Counted from the stretch's first letter, positions 44,640 to 54,012 are shown. The stretch: DNA of 64,000 nt from Sphingosinicella sp. LHD-64 (GCF_031157375.1 NZ_JAVIFV010000005.1:59255-123254), one strand, 5' to 3'. Program-made: numbers and translations. The notes: generated by a model from the sequence alone, not told the origin.

Positions 44640-45920
44640 ATGGACAGCTTTCGGGGATTCGAGGACGAGACGGCGCTGACCGGCGTGCCGGAGGAGGAGC
44701 CGGCGATGGAGGCGCCGCCCGAGATCGGCGTCGACGAGCGGCGCATGCATGTGCGCGCCTACAATTACTGGGTCTCGCTGCTCGACGGGCGTGCCTATCC
44801 CTCGATCGAGGACATCGATCCGCACAGCCTGGCCGATTTCGGTCCGCACAGCGTGCTGGTCGATTTCTCGAAGAACGAGCATGATCCGGCGATCGCCTTT
44901 CTCGGGGCGGCGCTGCGCGACGAATGCGGGCTCGATCAGGATCTGGACAGCATCGGCCAGGTGCCGAGCCGCTCGCTCCTGTCCCGGCTCACCGACCATT
45001 ATCTCCAGATCATCGCCAATAGCGCGCCGATCGGATTCGAGGCCGAGTTCGTCAGCCATCGCGGCCACAACACTCTCTATCGCGGCATCCTGATGCCGTT
45101 CTCGTCGAACGGCGAGGCGATCGACTTCATCTACGGCGTGATCAACTGGAAGGAAGTGGCCGACGGCGAGATGCTGAACGGCATTCATGGCGAGGTCGGC
45201 CGCGCCATCGCCGCGGCGCCGGCGCCGTCGGAGAATCCGGTGTGGGCCGACGGTCCCCATGCCGATTTCGATGCGCACGCGATCGAGGCTGCGCCCGAGC
45301 CGTTGGACGATGCGACGCTGAGCCTGTGGCCGGAGGCCGACGGCCTCGCCGACAGGCTGGTCGCGGCGCGCGAGTCGGCCGAAGCCGCGCGCGGCGACGC
45401 GCAGCGCAGCCGCAGCGCCCTCTACCGGGCGATCGGGCTTGCTCATGATTTCGCGCTGGCGACGCAGGACGATCCCGAAGGCTATGCCGAGCTGCTCGAG
45501 GATGCCGGCCTCAAGGTCCAGGCGCGCGCGCCGATGACGCCGATCGTGAAGCTCGTCTTCGGCGTCGGCTACGACAAGACCCGCCTCACCGAATTTGCCG
45601 CCGCCCTCGCCTGGGCGGAGCGCAGCTGCGTGCCCGCCGGCGCGTTCGCCGAGCTGATCGAGCGCCATGACGGGGGCCTCAAGGCGATCGTCGCCGAGGA
45701 GCGCGCCTTCCGCCGCCCCGCGCCGAAGCCCGACCGCTGGACGGAGATCCGCGCCGAACTGCAGGCCCGTCCGCCGCTTGCGAGGGTGGACATCGCCGTC
45801 GACGGCACCGAGGAATTCGTCCTGCTCGTCGCCCGCCGCGAGGGCGAGGGGCTCGCCATCGTCGCCCCGATCGCCGACCCGCGCCTCGTCGACCAGGCCC
45901 TCCGCAAGACCGCCGCCTGA
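44640..45920 (+). CDS. PAS_5-like domain protein of unknown function
   Basis: A 426-residue cytoplasmic protein. Residues about 35-185 (YWVSLLDGRAYPSIEDIDPHSLADFGPHSVLVDF ... FLGAALRDECGLDQDLDSIGQVPSRSLLSRLTDHYLQII) follow the pattern of the alphaproteobacterial PAS_5 domain, a putative small-molecule or haem sensor. The remainder includes an Ala/Arg-rich coiled stretch (residues about 235-265) and an unrecognised C-terminal domain ending in VDIAVDGTEEFVLLVARREG. No enzymatic output domain. A CtrA-like site upstream hints at cell-cycle control. Confidence 0.75.
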   Translation: MDSFRGFEDETALTGVPEEEPAMEAPPEIGVDERRMHVRAYNYWVSLLDGRAYPSIEDIDPHSLADFGPHSVLVDFSKNEHDPAIAFLGAALRDECGLDQDLDSIGQVPSRSLLSRLTDHYLQIIANSAPIGFEAEFVSHRGHNTLYRGILMPFSSNGEAIDFIYGVINWKEVADGEMLNGIHGEVGRAIAAAPAPSENPVWADGPHADFDAHAIEAAPEPLDDATLSLWPEADGLADRLVAARESAEAARGDAQRSRSALYRAIGLAHDFALATQDDPEGYAELLEDAGLKVQARAPMTPIVKLVFGVGYDKTRLTEFAAALAWAERSCVPAGAFAELIERHDGGLKAIVAEERAFRRPAPKPDRWTEIRAELQARPPLARVDIAVDGTEEFVLLVARREGEGLAIVAPIADPRLVDQALRKTAA

Positions 45921-46003
45921 AGCCGGAACGGCCACGGGAGTATCCGAGGCCCGCTTCCGAATGCTATAAGCCGCCGCGCAAGGGGGTTCGTCGGAGTCGG
46001 ACC

Positions 46004-46378
46004 ATGCGCATCCTTCCGTCCCTCGTCCTCGTTGCCCTCGCCGCACCGGCATTCGCCCAGGACGCGGTGCGCACCGTCGAGGTCGATCTTGCGAGCTTCT
46101 CGTTCACCCCGAGCACGATCGAGCTTCGTGCCGGCGCGCCGATCGTGCTGAAGCTCGTCAACACCGGGCGCGGCGGGCACAATTTCTCGGCACCGGAATT
46201 CTTCGCCGCGGCCCGGCTCGCGCCCGGGCAGGCGGCAATTGCCGAAGGCACGGTCGAGGTCCCTTCACGTCAGACGATCGAGGTCCGGCTGACCCCGGCG
46301 CGCGGCCAATACAGCCTGCGCTGCACCCACACGCTCCAAACCGCGTTCGGCATGCGCGGCGAGATCGTCGTCCGGTAA
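46004..46378 (+). CDS. Exported cupredoxin-like protein
   Basis: A 124-residue protein with signal peptide MRILPSLVLVALAAPAFAQ. Type I copper-site candidates: His in GRGGHNFSAPEF and Cys-His-Met in YSLRCTHTLQTAFGM. The fold fits small periplasmic cupredoxins (EfeO-like/plastocyanin-type) in electron transfer or copper handling. GGAGTCGGA precedes ATG 46004. Confidence 0.85.
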   Translation: MRILPSLVLVALAAPAFAQDAVRTVEVDLASFSFTPSTIELRAGAPIVLKLVNTGRGGHNFSAPEFFAAARLAPGQAAIAEGTVEVPSRQTIEVRLTPARGQYSLRCTHTLQTAFGMRGEIVVR

Positions 46379-46464
46379 ACTCCGCAAGCCTTGCTCGTCT
46401 GCGGACGGCAGGTCTATAGGCCCGCCATGAGGCGCGTCGCGCCGGTCCCGGGAGCGGATGGAAT

Positions 46465-49400
46465 ATGGCATCCAAGAGTAAGGTTGCGGAGGACGCCGCC
46501 CGTCGGCGTCTGCTGGACAGTCTCGTCCATGCGTTGTGCGACGGCGCGCTGCCGGGGGAGCTGGAAGGCTTTACCGCCGACGACCGCCAGGCGGCGGCCG
46601 AATTCATCGCCGACGCCGCCTATCTGCGCCCGCCCGGCATGGCACTGGTCCGCCTGGAATCGACCGGGACGCAGCTCGGCCAGCGACGCATGCGGCTTGT
46701 CATCGCCAATGACGACATGCCGTTCCTGGTCGACTCCGTTGCCGCCGCCATCTCGGCCCGCGGGCTGATCATCCACCGCCTGCTCCACCCGGTGATCTGC
46801 ATCGCGCGCGACGCGGACGGCGCGCTGGTCGGGCTCGACGCCAAGGGCGACGGCACCAAGGCGCGCGAGTCGATCATGTATCTCGAGATCGACCGCGCCG
46901 ACGCCCGCATCCGTTCCGAGCTCACCGCCGAGCTGCACCAGGCGCTCGCCGACGTCCGCGCCGCGGTCGCGGATTGGCCGCAGATGCAGGCGCGGATGCG
47001 CGCCGATGCGGTCGAGGTCGACGATCCGGAAGTCCGTGCGCTGCTCGAATGGTTCGCGGACGGGGCGATGACCTTGCTCGGCTTCGAGGTCGAGCGGCCG
47101 GGCAAATTCTCCTCCGAGGGCCTCGGTCTCTATCGCAAGCCGAACCCGCCCGACGAGGAAGGCGGCTCGGAAAGCGCGGTGCGCTTCTTCGAGAAGAGCG
47201 GCGAGGCGCTGCTCGCCGCCAAGGCCGAGCGCAAGTCGACGGTGCACCGTCGCGTTCCGCTCGATCTGATCGTGGTGCCGGTCCGCGACGGCAAGAAGGT
47301 TGCCGGCATCGGCGTCCATGCGGGCCTGTGGACCAGCCAGGCGCTCTCCGCCCCGGTCGAAGAGGTGCCGGTGCTGCGCCGCCGCCTCGCCGAACTGGAG
47401 ACCGAATTCGGCTTCGATCCCAGGGGTCATAGCGGAAAAGGGCTCCGGCACGCGATGACCTCGTTGCCGCATGACCTGCTGATCAACCTCGACAAGGAGT
47501 CGGTGAAGACGCTGGTCGTCACCGCCATGTCGCTGGCGGACCGGCCCCGGCCCACCCTGACGCTGGTGCGTTCGATTCTGAAGGGCCACCTCTTCGCGTT
47601 CGTCTGGCTGCCGCGCGACGAGCTGACGACGCGCCGCCGCGTCGAGATCGGCGAGATGATCGAGCGCGCCGCCAAGGGCACGATCGGCAGCTGGTCGGTC
47701 GATCTCGGCGACGGTGACCTCGCCCTCGTCCGCTACACGCTCTCGATCAGCACCCGGACGCCCACGCCCGATTCCGCCGAGCTCGACCGCCAGCTCGACG
47801 ATATGGTGCGCGGCTGGGGCCCGGCGGTGGAGGGGCGCCTGACCGAGCTGGTCGGCGCCGCCCGTGCCACCCGCCTCGCCCTCGGTTTCGCCGGCGCCTT
47901 CCCGCTCGCCTATCGCGGTCGCTATCCGATCGAGGACGCGGCCGAGGACATCCTGCGCCTCGATTCGCTTGGCGACGAGCGCGCCCGATCGGTCCGCTTC
48001 TATCGCCTGCCGATCGATCCGGAGGAGCATCTGCGCCTCAAGATCTACCGGCGCGGCGGGCTGGTGCCGCTGTCCGACGTGGTGCCGGTGCTGGAGAATT
48101 TCGGCTTCCGCGTGCTGAAGGAAGCGCCGACCCGCCTCGAAGGCGGCGTCACCGGCCATATCCACGAGTTCACGGTCGAGACCGCCGGTGCCGCGGCCGC
48201 GGAGTCGCTGATGGCGCGCACCGACATGATCGAGGCGACGATCGCCCAAGTGCTCGAGGGGCGTGCCGAGAACGACGCCTTCAACCAACTGCTCGTCTCG
48301 GTCGGGCTCGATCCCAAGGGCGTCGTGCTGCTCCGCGCCTGGTTCCGTTACCTTCGCCAGACCGGCCTCTCCTACGGCCTCGCCACCGTGGTCGAGGCGC
48401 TGCGCAAGGCGCCCGATGTCGCCCGGGGGCTCATCGCCCTGTTCGAGGCCGGCCACGATCCCGCGCTGACCGGCGACCGCGTCGAGGTCGTGAACGCGGC
48501 CGAGGCACGGATCGCCAAGGGCCTCGCCGCCGTCGCGGCGATCGACGAGGACCGCATCCTGCGCCTGATCCGCGGCGTCATCGTCGCCATCCTGCGGACC
48601 AATGCCTTCGCGCCGGCCGCCGGGGAGGCGCTCGCCTTCAAGCTCGACTCCGCCGCCGTGCCGGGCCTGCCGGCGCCGCGGCCCTGGCGCGAGATCTGGG
48701 TCTATTCGCCGCGCATCGAGGGCATCCACCTGCGCGGCGGCCCGATCGCCCGCGGTGGCCTCCGCTGGTCCGACCGGCGCGACGATTTCCGCACCGAGAT
48801 CCTCGGCCTGATGAAGGCCCAGCTCGTCAAGAATGCGGTGATCGTGCCGACCGGCGCCAAGGGCGGCTTCTATCCCAAGCAGCTCCCGCCGGCCTCGGAT
48901 CGCGACGCCTGGCTGGCGGAGGGGACGGAAAGCTACCGCAGCTTCATCCGCTCGCTGCTCTCGGTCACCGACAACATCGTCGACGGCAAGGTCGTCCATC
49001 CCGAGAGCGTGACGATCCGCGACGGCGAGGACCCCTATTTCGTCGTCGCCGCCGACAAGGGCACCGCGACCTTCTCCGACGTCGCCAATGCGATCGCGAT
49101 CGAGCGCAAGTTCTGGCTCGGCGACGCCTTCGCCTCGGGCGGCAGCCAGGGCTACGATCACAAGGCGATGGGCATCACCGCCAAGGGTGCCTGGGTCTCG
49201 GTCCAGCGCCACTTCCGCGAGATGGGCGTCGACGTCCAGAAGGATCCGATCGCCGTCGCCGGCTGCGGCGACATGTCGGGCGACGTGTTCGGCAACGGCA
49301 TGCTGCTTTCCAAGGCGATCAGGCTGGTCGCCGCCTTCGACCACCGCCACATCTTCCTCGATCCCGATCCCGATCCGGCCAAGAGCTGGAAGGAGCGCAA

Positions 49401-51126
49401 GCGGATGTTCAATCTGCCGCGCTCCAGCTGGGCGGACTACGACAAGGAGCTGATCTCGAAGGGCGGCGGCGTGTTCCCGCGCAGTCAGAAGTCGATCCCG
49501 CTCTCCAAGCCGGTCCGCGCGCTGCTCGGCGTCGAGGCCGAGGAGATGGAGCCGGCGGCGCTGATCAACACGATCCTGCGTGCCCAGGTCGACCTCATCT
49601 GGTTCGGCGGGATCGGCACCTACATCAAGGCGACCCACGAAAGTAACGTCGATGTCGGCGATCCCGGCAATGACGCGATCCGGGTGAGCGCGACCGAGGT
49701 CCGCGCCAAGGCGGTCGGCGAGGGCGCCAATCTCGGCGTGACGCAGGCCGGCCGCATCGAATTCTCGGACGTCGGCGGGCGGATCAACACCGACTTCATC
49801 GACAATTCGGCCGGCGTCGACTGCTCGGACAACGAGGTCAACATCAAGATCCCGCTCAATCGCGAGATGCTCGAGGGGCGGCTCGAATTCGAGACCCGCA
49901 ACGCCCTCCTCGCCGAGATGACCGACGAGGTCTCCGATCTCGTCCTCGAGGACAACCGCCTGCAGACGCTGGCGCTGTCGATCGCCGAGCGCGGCGGCGC
50001 CAATGCGATGCCGCAGCTCATCCGCGCGATCGAGATCCTCGAGGAAAGCGGCCGGCTCAACCGCGCCGTCGAGGGGCTGGACTCGAACGAGGAGCTACTC
50101 CGCCGCGCCCAGCAGAACCGGGGCCTCACCCGGCCCGAGCTGGCGGTGCTGCTCTCGACCACCAAGATGCGGCTGCAGGCCGCGATCGAGGCCGCGGAGT
50201 TCCCGAGCGATCCGACACTGGAGCCGGAGCTGCTCGCCGCCTTCCCCAGGCCAATGCAGGAGCGCCATCGCGACGCCATCCTCCAGCATCGCCTGAGGAA
50301 GGAAATCATCGCGACCAAGGTCGCCAACCGTTTCGTCAACCGGCTCGGCATCATCGCGCCCTTCGCGCTGACCGAGGAGGAGGGCGCGTCCTTCGGCCAG
50401 ACCGCGGCGGCCTTCATCGCCGCCGAGCGGCTGTTCGACATGGCGCCGCTCTGGGCGGACATCGAGAAGGCCGACATTCCCGAGCAGGTGCGCCTCGCTT
50501 TGTTCGACCAGGTGGCCGACGGCCTCCAGCTCCACGTCGCCGACCTCCTGCGCGCGACCTCGCCCGATCGCACGCCGGGCGAGATCGTCGCGGAGCTCAA
50601 GCCCGGGCTCACCAAGCTTCGGACGAACCTCGACGATCTGCTGCGACCGCAACCGCGGGCGGAGGCGCAGGGCCTGCGCGACCAGCTCGATTCGATGGGC
50701 GCGCCACGCGGCCTCGCCGACCGGATCGTCCGTCTGTTCGAGATGAACGGCGCGGTCGGCCTTGCCGTGCTCGGCCGCAAGCTCGGCAGCGACGAGATCG
50801 CGCTGACCCACGCATATTCGCAGCTCGGCGAGGCGCTGGGCCTCGACTGGGCGCAGGCCGCGGCCACGCAGTTCCAGGCGCGCGACCAGTGGGAACGCCT
50901 GCTCACCGCCGGCCTCGCCCGCGATTTCGAGCAATTGCGGCTCGACTTCCTCGAGCGGCGCAAGGCCGACGACCCGGGCGCGGTGGTGGCGAAGTGGGTG
51001 GCCGATCAGGGCGCCCGCATCGACCAGTTCCGCCGCATGGTCGAGCGCGCCCGCACCGCCTCGATCACCACGGCCCCGATGCTCGCCCAGATCGCGACCC
51101 AGGCGCGGGTGCTGCTCGCGCGCTAG
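46465..51126 (+). CDS. gdhB: NAD-specific glutamate dehydrogenase (large, 180-kDa type)
   Basis: Oxidatively deaminates glutamate to 2-oxoglutarate. A 1553-residue product of the L_180 class: long N-terminal ACT-like regulatory regions (to about residue 700), catalytic core with GGPIARGGLRWSDRRDDFRTEILGLMKAQLVKNAVIVPTGAKGGFYPKQLP (substrate and catalytic Lys region), NAD fold DPIAVAGCGDMSGDVFGNGMLLS and RVSATEVRAKAVGEGANLGVTQAGRIEF, and a helical C-terminal domain. Length is normal (about 1,550-1,650). ATG 46465 lies behind GGGAGCGGATGG. Also called gdhZ/gdh2 in related species. Confidence 0.96.
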   Translation: MASKSKVAEDAARRRLLDSLVHALCDGALPGELEGFTADDRQAAAEFIADAAYLRPPGMALVRLESTGTQLGQRRMRLVIANDDMPFLVDSVAAAISARGLIIHRLLHPVICIARDADGALVGLDAKGDGTKARESIMYLEIDRADARIRSELTAELHQALADVRAAVADWPQMQARMRADAVEVDDPEVRALLEWFADGAMTLLGFEVERPGKFSSEGLGLYRKPNPPDEEGGSESAVRFFEKSGEALLAAKAERKSTVHRRVPLDLIVVPVRDGKKVAGIGVHAGLWTSQALSAPVEEVPVLRRRLAELETEFGFDPRGHSGKGLRHAMTSLPHDLLINLDKESVKTLVVTAMSLADRPRPTLTLVRSILKGHLFAFVWLPRDELTTRRRVEIGEMIERAAKGTIGSWSVDLGDGDLALVRYTLSISTRTPTPDSAELDRQLDDMVRGWGPAVEGRLTELVGAARATRLALGFAGAFPLAYRGRYPIEDAAEDILRLDSLGDERARSVRFYRLPIDPEEHLRLKIYRRGGLVPLSDVVPVLENFGFRVLKEAPTRLEGGVTGHIHEFTVETAGAAAAESLMARTDMIEATIAQVLEGRAENDAFNQLLVSVGLDPKGVVLLRAWFRYLRQTGLSYGLATVVEALRKAPDVARGLIALFEAGHDPALTGDRVEVVNAAEARIAKGLAAVAAIDEDRILRLIRGVIVAILRTNAFAPAAGEALAFKLDSAAVPGLPAPRPWREIWVYSPRIEGIHLRGGPIARGGLRWSDRRDDFRTEILGLMKAQLVKNAVIVPTGAKGGFYPKQLPPASDRDAWLAEGTESYRSFIRSLLSVTDNIVDGKVVHPESVTIRDGEDPYFVVAADKGTATFSDVANAIAIERKFWLGDAFASGGSQGYDHKAMGITAKGAWVSVQRHFREMGVDVQKDPIAVAGCGDMSGDVFGNGMLLSKAIRLVAAFDHRHIFLDPDPDPAKSWKERKRMFNLPRSSWADYDKELISKGGGVFPRSQKSIPLSKPVRALLGVEAEEMEPAALINTILRAQVDLIWFGGIGTYIKATHESNVDVGDPGNDAIRVSATEVRAKAVGEGANLGVTQAGRIEFSDVGGRINTDFIDNSAGVDCSDNEVNIKIPLNREMLEGRLEFETRNALLAEMTDEVSDLVLEDNRLQTLALSIAERGGANAMPQLIRAIEILEESGRLNRAVEGLDSNEELLRRAQQNRGLTRPELAVLLSTTKMRLQAAIEAAEFPSDPTLEPELLAAFPRPMQERHRDAILQHRLRKEIIATKVANRFVNRLGIIAPFALTEEEGASFGQTAAAFIAAERLFDMAPLWADIEKADIPEQVRLALFDQVADGLQLHVADLLRATSPDRTPGEIVAELKPGLTKLRTNLDDLLRPQPRAEAQGLRDQLDSMGAPRGLADRIVRLFEMNGAVGLAVLGRKLGSDEIALTHAYSQLGEALGLDWAQAAATQFQARDQWERLLTAGLARDFEQLRLDFLERRKADDPGAVVAKWVADQGARIDQFRRMVERARTASITTAPMLAQIATQARVLLAR

Positions 51127-51152
51127 GCCGACGCAAGGACGGCAGCGCTCAT

Positions 51153-51174
51153 CCGGTTGATCTAAATCAACCGG
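51153..51174. promoter_or_regulatory. FNR/CRP-type box in a perfect palindrome
   Basis: TTGATCTAAATCAA (51157-51170) is an exact TTGAT-N4-ATCAA FNR/FixK site, extended by CCGG/CCGG to 22 bases of perfect symmetry. It lies 94 bases before the Gln-rich gene and after the gdh stop. It could be an oxygen-responsive activator site for the downstream gene. Confidence 0.7.
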
Positions 51175-51263
51175 AATTACAGTGGCTTGTGTGGAACCTC
51201 GCCAAGCGGGCGCGCGTTCGTGCGGGCGTGCCCGATCGGGCACGCCCGAGGAGAGGATGACCC

Positions 51264-51479
51264 ATGAACAACGAAAACCGGAACGACCGCCAACAGCAAC
51301 AGCAAGGCGGGCAGGACCGTGATCGCCAGCAGGGCGGCCAGGGCCAGAATCAGGACCGGCAGCAACAGCAGCAGGGTGGCGATCGCGACCGCCAGCAGGG
51401 CGGTCAGGCAGACCGGGACGATCAGGAGCAGCGCGGCGGCCAGATGAATCAGGGCGGCGCGGGCGAGCAGCAGCGCTGA
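51264..51479 (+). CDS. Gln/Gly/Arg-rich low-complexity protein
   Basis: A 71-residue product of repeated RQQQQQGGQDRDRQQGGQ-like units, with no hydrophobic core, so probably disordered and very soluble. It starts MNNENRNDRQQ at ATG 51264 behind AGGAGAGGATG. A perfect FNR-type box upstream and an intrinsic terminator downstream (51506-51536) mark it as a single-gene unit. The composition recalls small stress-protective or desiccation-type proteins; function unknown. Confidence 0.75.
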   Translation: MNNENRNDRQQQQQGGQDRDRQQGGQGQNQDRQQQQQGGDRDRQQGGQADRDDQEQRGGQMNQGGAGEQQR

Positions 51480-51505
51480 CCGGCAAGCTTCCGTGCGAGG
51501 AGGAA

Positions 51506-51536
51506 GGGCCGTCCGGGTGGTCCGGGCGGCCCTTTT
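51506..51536 (+). terminator. Rho-independent terminator after the Gln-rich gene
   Basis: GGGCCGTCCGG / CCGGGCGGCCC stem with a 5-base loop and one G-U pair, then TTTT. Confidence 0.85.
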
Positions 51537-51555
51537 CAGATGGCGCGAAAGGGCC

Positions 51556-51957
51556 CTACCGGCAGCGCACCTCGCCGCGCTCGACCTCGCGGCCGATCGC
51601 CGCGCCGGCAGCGGCGCCGATGATCGTGCCGATTGTCTCCGACCCGCCGGGGGCGATGATGTTGCCGAGGATGCCGCCGGCGACGCCGCCGACGATGAGG
51701 CCGGTCGTGCCGTCGCTGCGCCGGCAATAATAGCGCCCGTCGCGGCCGCGATAGAGCCGGTCCCCGCGCGCCAACCGCCGCTCGCGATAGCTGGGGTGAT
51801 CGCGATAATAGCGGTCGGCGTAATAGCCGTTGTAGCGCGGATCGGGGCGATTGTAGTCATAGGCGCTGTAGCCCTGCCAGCCGCCGTCGTCGCCAGAGGT
51901 CGTGCATCCCGCGGACAAGGCCGCAGCCCCCGCGGCCGCGATGATCGCGATGCGCAT
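51556..51957 (-). CDS. Glycine-zipper 2TM lipoprotein
   Basis: A 133-residue product with signal and lipobox LSAGC (Cys at residue 18), a Tyr/Arg/Asp-rich middle (YNRPDPRYNGYYADRYYRDHP), a YYCRRSDGTTG motif and a glycine-zipper hairpin (GLIVGGVAGGILGNIIAPGG, then IGTIIGAAAGAAIGREVERG). Common in sphingomonads as an outer-membrane lipoprotein, similar to the SmpA/17-kDa surface antigen type. Role in envelope integrity is inferred only. Confidence 0.85.
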   Translation of the reverse strand: MRIAIIAAAGAAALSAGCTTSGDDGGWQGYSAYDYNRPDPRYNGYYADRYYRDHPSYRERRLARGDRLYRGRDGRYYCRRSDGTTGLIVGGVAGGILGNIIAPGGSETIGTIIGAAAGAAIGREVERGEVRCR

Positions 51958-52051
51958 GAGTCATCCTCCCTGTTGTTCGTGATGGGGGAGTAATGATCCG
52001 GCACCGGAATGGTTGCATCGTGCCTGACACGATCCCGGCCGACCGTGTCCG

Positions 52052-52444
52052 TCAGCCGAGGTTGAGCCGCACGTTCTGCTCGGCGGCACACTGCCGGATC
52101 GACTCGTTCTGGCCCGCACCGGCGAGCACCTTGTCGACGGCGCAGCCGCACAGGGCGGCAACGTCCGTGCCCTCGGGCACGTTGCCCGGCGCGCCGCTGG
52201 TGCAGTCGGCGAGCAACGCCGCGCGGCTCTGTCCGCCGGCGGTGGCGCTGCCATTGTCCGGCGCCGCCGCATTGCCTTCCGGCACCGGTCCGGTCGGCGG
52301 AACGGAGAGATTGGCGGGCGCCGCGCCGTCGGTCGCGCTGACCGGAGCGGTGTTGCCGGCATCGGCGCTGCTGTCGTTCGCGGCGCTGCCGGCATTGTTG
52401 CAGGCGGCGAGCGCGAGGGCGAGGCCGGTCAGGATAAGGCGCAT
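52052..52444 (-). CDS. Hypothetical lipoprotein
   Basis: A 130-residue product, MRLILTGLALALAACNNAG, with a lipobox ending at Cys15, a long Ala/Ser/Gly/Asn-rich linker and a C-terminal half with three Cys (LLADCTSG, ALCGCAVDK, RQCAAEQNVRLNLG) like small periplasmic helical domains. Start ATG 52444. Role unknown. Confidence 0.75.
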   Translation of the reverse strand: MRLILTGLALALAACNNAGSAANDSSADAGNTAPVSATDGAAPANLSVPPTGPVPEGNAAAPDNGSATAGGQSRAALLADCTSGAPGNVPEGTDVAALCGCAVDKVLAGAGQNESIRQCAAEQNVRLNLG

Positions 52445-52655
52445 GAGATCGTCCCCTTGAGCGGGTCGTGCCCGCGATCGCGAATAGGACAGGCCGGGTA
52501 CGGCTTGTAAAGCGAAGATCATGGTGCGCTGCTCAGTGGTAGGGGGCTCCTCGTGATACGAGGACGGGAAGGGTAACATCGTGCCGGCCGTGAGGCCCAT
52601 CCGGAGCGAAGCCGAGCGTCCGCGGTTGTCTGGGTCACGAGGAAGGAAGGCGGCG

Positions 52656-53033
52656 ATGCTGAACGCGAGGAAGGTGGCGACGCGGCTGCCGGCGCAGGAT
52701 CTGGACCGGGCGCGGACCTGGTATGCCGAGAAGCTGGGGCTGGAACCCGCCGAGGAACGGCCGGGCGGATTGCGTTACATGGTGGGCGGATGCGAGTTCG
52801 CCCTGTTCGCGTCGACCGGCCAATCGGGCGGATCCTTCACGCAGATGAGCTTCGAGGTCGCGGACCTGCGCGCCACCGTCGATGCACTCAAGGCGCGCGG
52901 GGTGGCGTTCGAAGACTATGATCCGCCGCTCGCCACGATCGACGGCCAGCATCCGAGCAAGGGCGTCGGCGAATATGGCGCCTGGTTCCGCGACAGCGAA
53001 GGCAATCTGCTCGGCGTCGGGCAGGTTTTCTGA
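52656..53033 (+). CDS. VOC-superfamily (glyoxalase-like) protein
   Basis: A 125-residue single VOC domain: KVATRLPAQDLDRARTWYAEKLGLEPAEERPGGLRYMVGGCEFALFAST, FEVADLRATVDALKARGVAFE and WFRDSEGNLLGVGQVF. The usual N-terminal metal His is replaced, and only some metal ligands seem present, so it may be a resistance- or binding-type VOC protein rather than glyoxalase I. ATG 52656 fits the domain start. Confidence 0.88.
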   Translation: MLNARKVATRLPAQDLDRARTWYAEKLGLEPAEERPGGLRYMVGGCEFALFASTGQSGGSFTQMSFEVADLRATVDALKARGVAFEDYDPPLATIDGQHPSKGVGEYGAWFRDSEGNLLGVGQVF

Positions 53034-53170
53034 CGCCATACGGCGGGCCGAGGCCGTGATGCGGCCGCTCTCGGGGCCGGCGGCAGGCTCCGCGTTCGGC
53101 CGAGCCGCGGCCGCCCGAGGGGGAACCGACAGGAACTTTGAGCGTCAGGCCCGGGAGTCAGGAGGCGGCC

Positions 53171-53803
53171 ATGACCTTGCGCGCGATCGCCCTCAACTGC
53201 AGCCTCAAGCGCGCCGGCGGCGGCGAGACGAGCTCGACCGACCGGATGATCGGCCTGATCGCCGACGCGCTTCGGGAGCGGGGCGTGGCGTTCGACGGGA
53301 CGATCCGCATCGTCGACCATGACGTGAAGCCGGGTGTCACGTCCGACGAGGGCGACGGCGACACCTGGCCCGAAATCCGGCGGCGCATCCTGGCGTGCGA
53401 CCTCCTGATCTTCGGCACGCCGATCTGGATGGGCCAGATGTCGAGCGTGGCGAAGCGGGTGTGCGAGCGGATGGACGCCTTCCTCGGCGAGACCGACGAC
53501 GCAGGGCGGATGCCCAGCTTCGGCAAGGTCGCGCTGATCGCGGTGGTCGGCAACGAGGATGGGGCGCACGGCGTCACCGCCCATCTCGGGCAGGCTTTGG
53601 TCGACGTCGGCTGGACCCTGCCGCCCTCGCCGGCCTGCTACTGGGTCGGCGAGGCGATGGGCAAGACCGACTTCCAGCAGCTGGACAGGGTGCCGGACAA
53701 GGTGGCCGGGACGGTGGCGATGGCGGCGGCGAGCGCGGCGCACCTCGCCGGCCTGCTGAAGGCGCAGCCCTATCCGGGCGTGACGGCGGACCGGAAGGCC
53801 TAG
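53171..53803 (+). CDS. NADPH-dependent FMN reductase-like flavoprotein
   Basis: A 210-residue flavodoxin-fold protein: RAIALNCSLKRAGGGETSSTDRMIGLIADALRERG (phosphate loop), LIFGTPIWMGQMSSVAKRVCERMDAF (FMN-contact PIWMG) and GKVALIAVVGNEDGAHGV. Cytoplasmic oxidoreductase of the NAD(P)H-dependent FMN reductase/WrbA-like family. ATG 53171 is preferred over an upstream in-frame start that lacks similarity. Its 3' end overlaps the next convergent gene by four bases. Confidence 0.88.
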   Translation: MTLRAIALNCSLKRAGGGETSSTDRMIGLIADALRERGVAFDGTIRIVDHDVKPGVTSDEGDGDTWPEIRRRILACDLLIFGTPIWMGQMSSVAKRVCERMDAFLGETDDAGRMPSFGKVALIAVVGNEDGAHGVTAHLGQALVDVGWTLPPSPACYWVGEAMGKTDFQQLDRVPDKVAGTVAMAAASAAHLAGLLKAQPYPGVTADRKA

Positions 53804-54012
53804 TCGACGGGAACGAGCGCGGCCTGGGCGGCCGCCTTACGTTTCTCCTCCTCGGCACGCAGGCGATCGCTGCGGACGGCGCGGGCGGCCATCACGTCCC
53901 AGGCGGCGGCGGCGCGCAGGCAGCGGTCGCGGACATTGGCGAGGCCGGCGGCATCGGCTTCGGCGCGCGCCTCGTCGGCGCGGGTGCGGTAGAAATCGGC
54001 ACTGGTGGACAT
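53800..54012 (-). CDS. Small helical hypothetical protein (70 aa)
   Basis: MSTSADFYRTRADEARAEADAAGLANVRDRCLRAAAAWDVMAARAVRSDRL and a Lys/Ala-rich end. Predicted all-helical, without membrane segment. Similar short proteins with FYRxRAxEArxeAdxAxLxNVRdRclrAaaaW are common in sphingomonads. GGAGAC lies upstream of ATG 54012. Role unknown. Confidence 0.75.
   Translation of the reverse strand: MSTSADFYRTRADEARAEADAAGLANVRDRCLRAAAAWDVMAARAVRSDRLRAEEEKRKAAAQAALVPVD

Noticed and set aside
46414..49638. Very long open frame (over 1,000 codons) opposite the glutamate dehydrogenase gene
   Set aside because: It is a shadow of codon bias in a GC-rich gene. The product is low-complexity (many Arg, Gly, Ala, Asp) with no domain, while the sense frame is clearly NAD-GDH.
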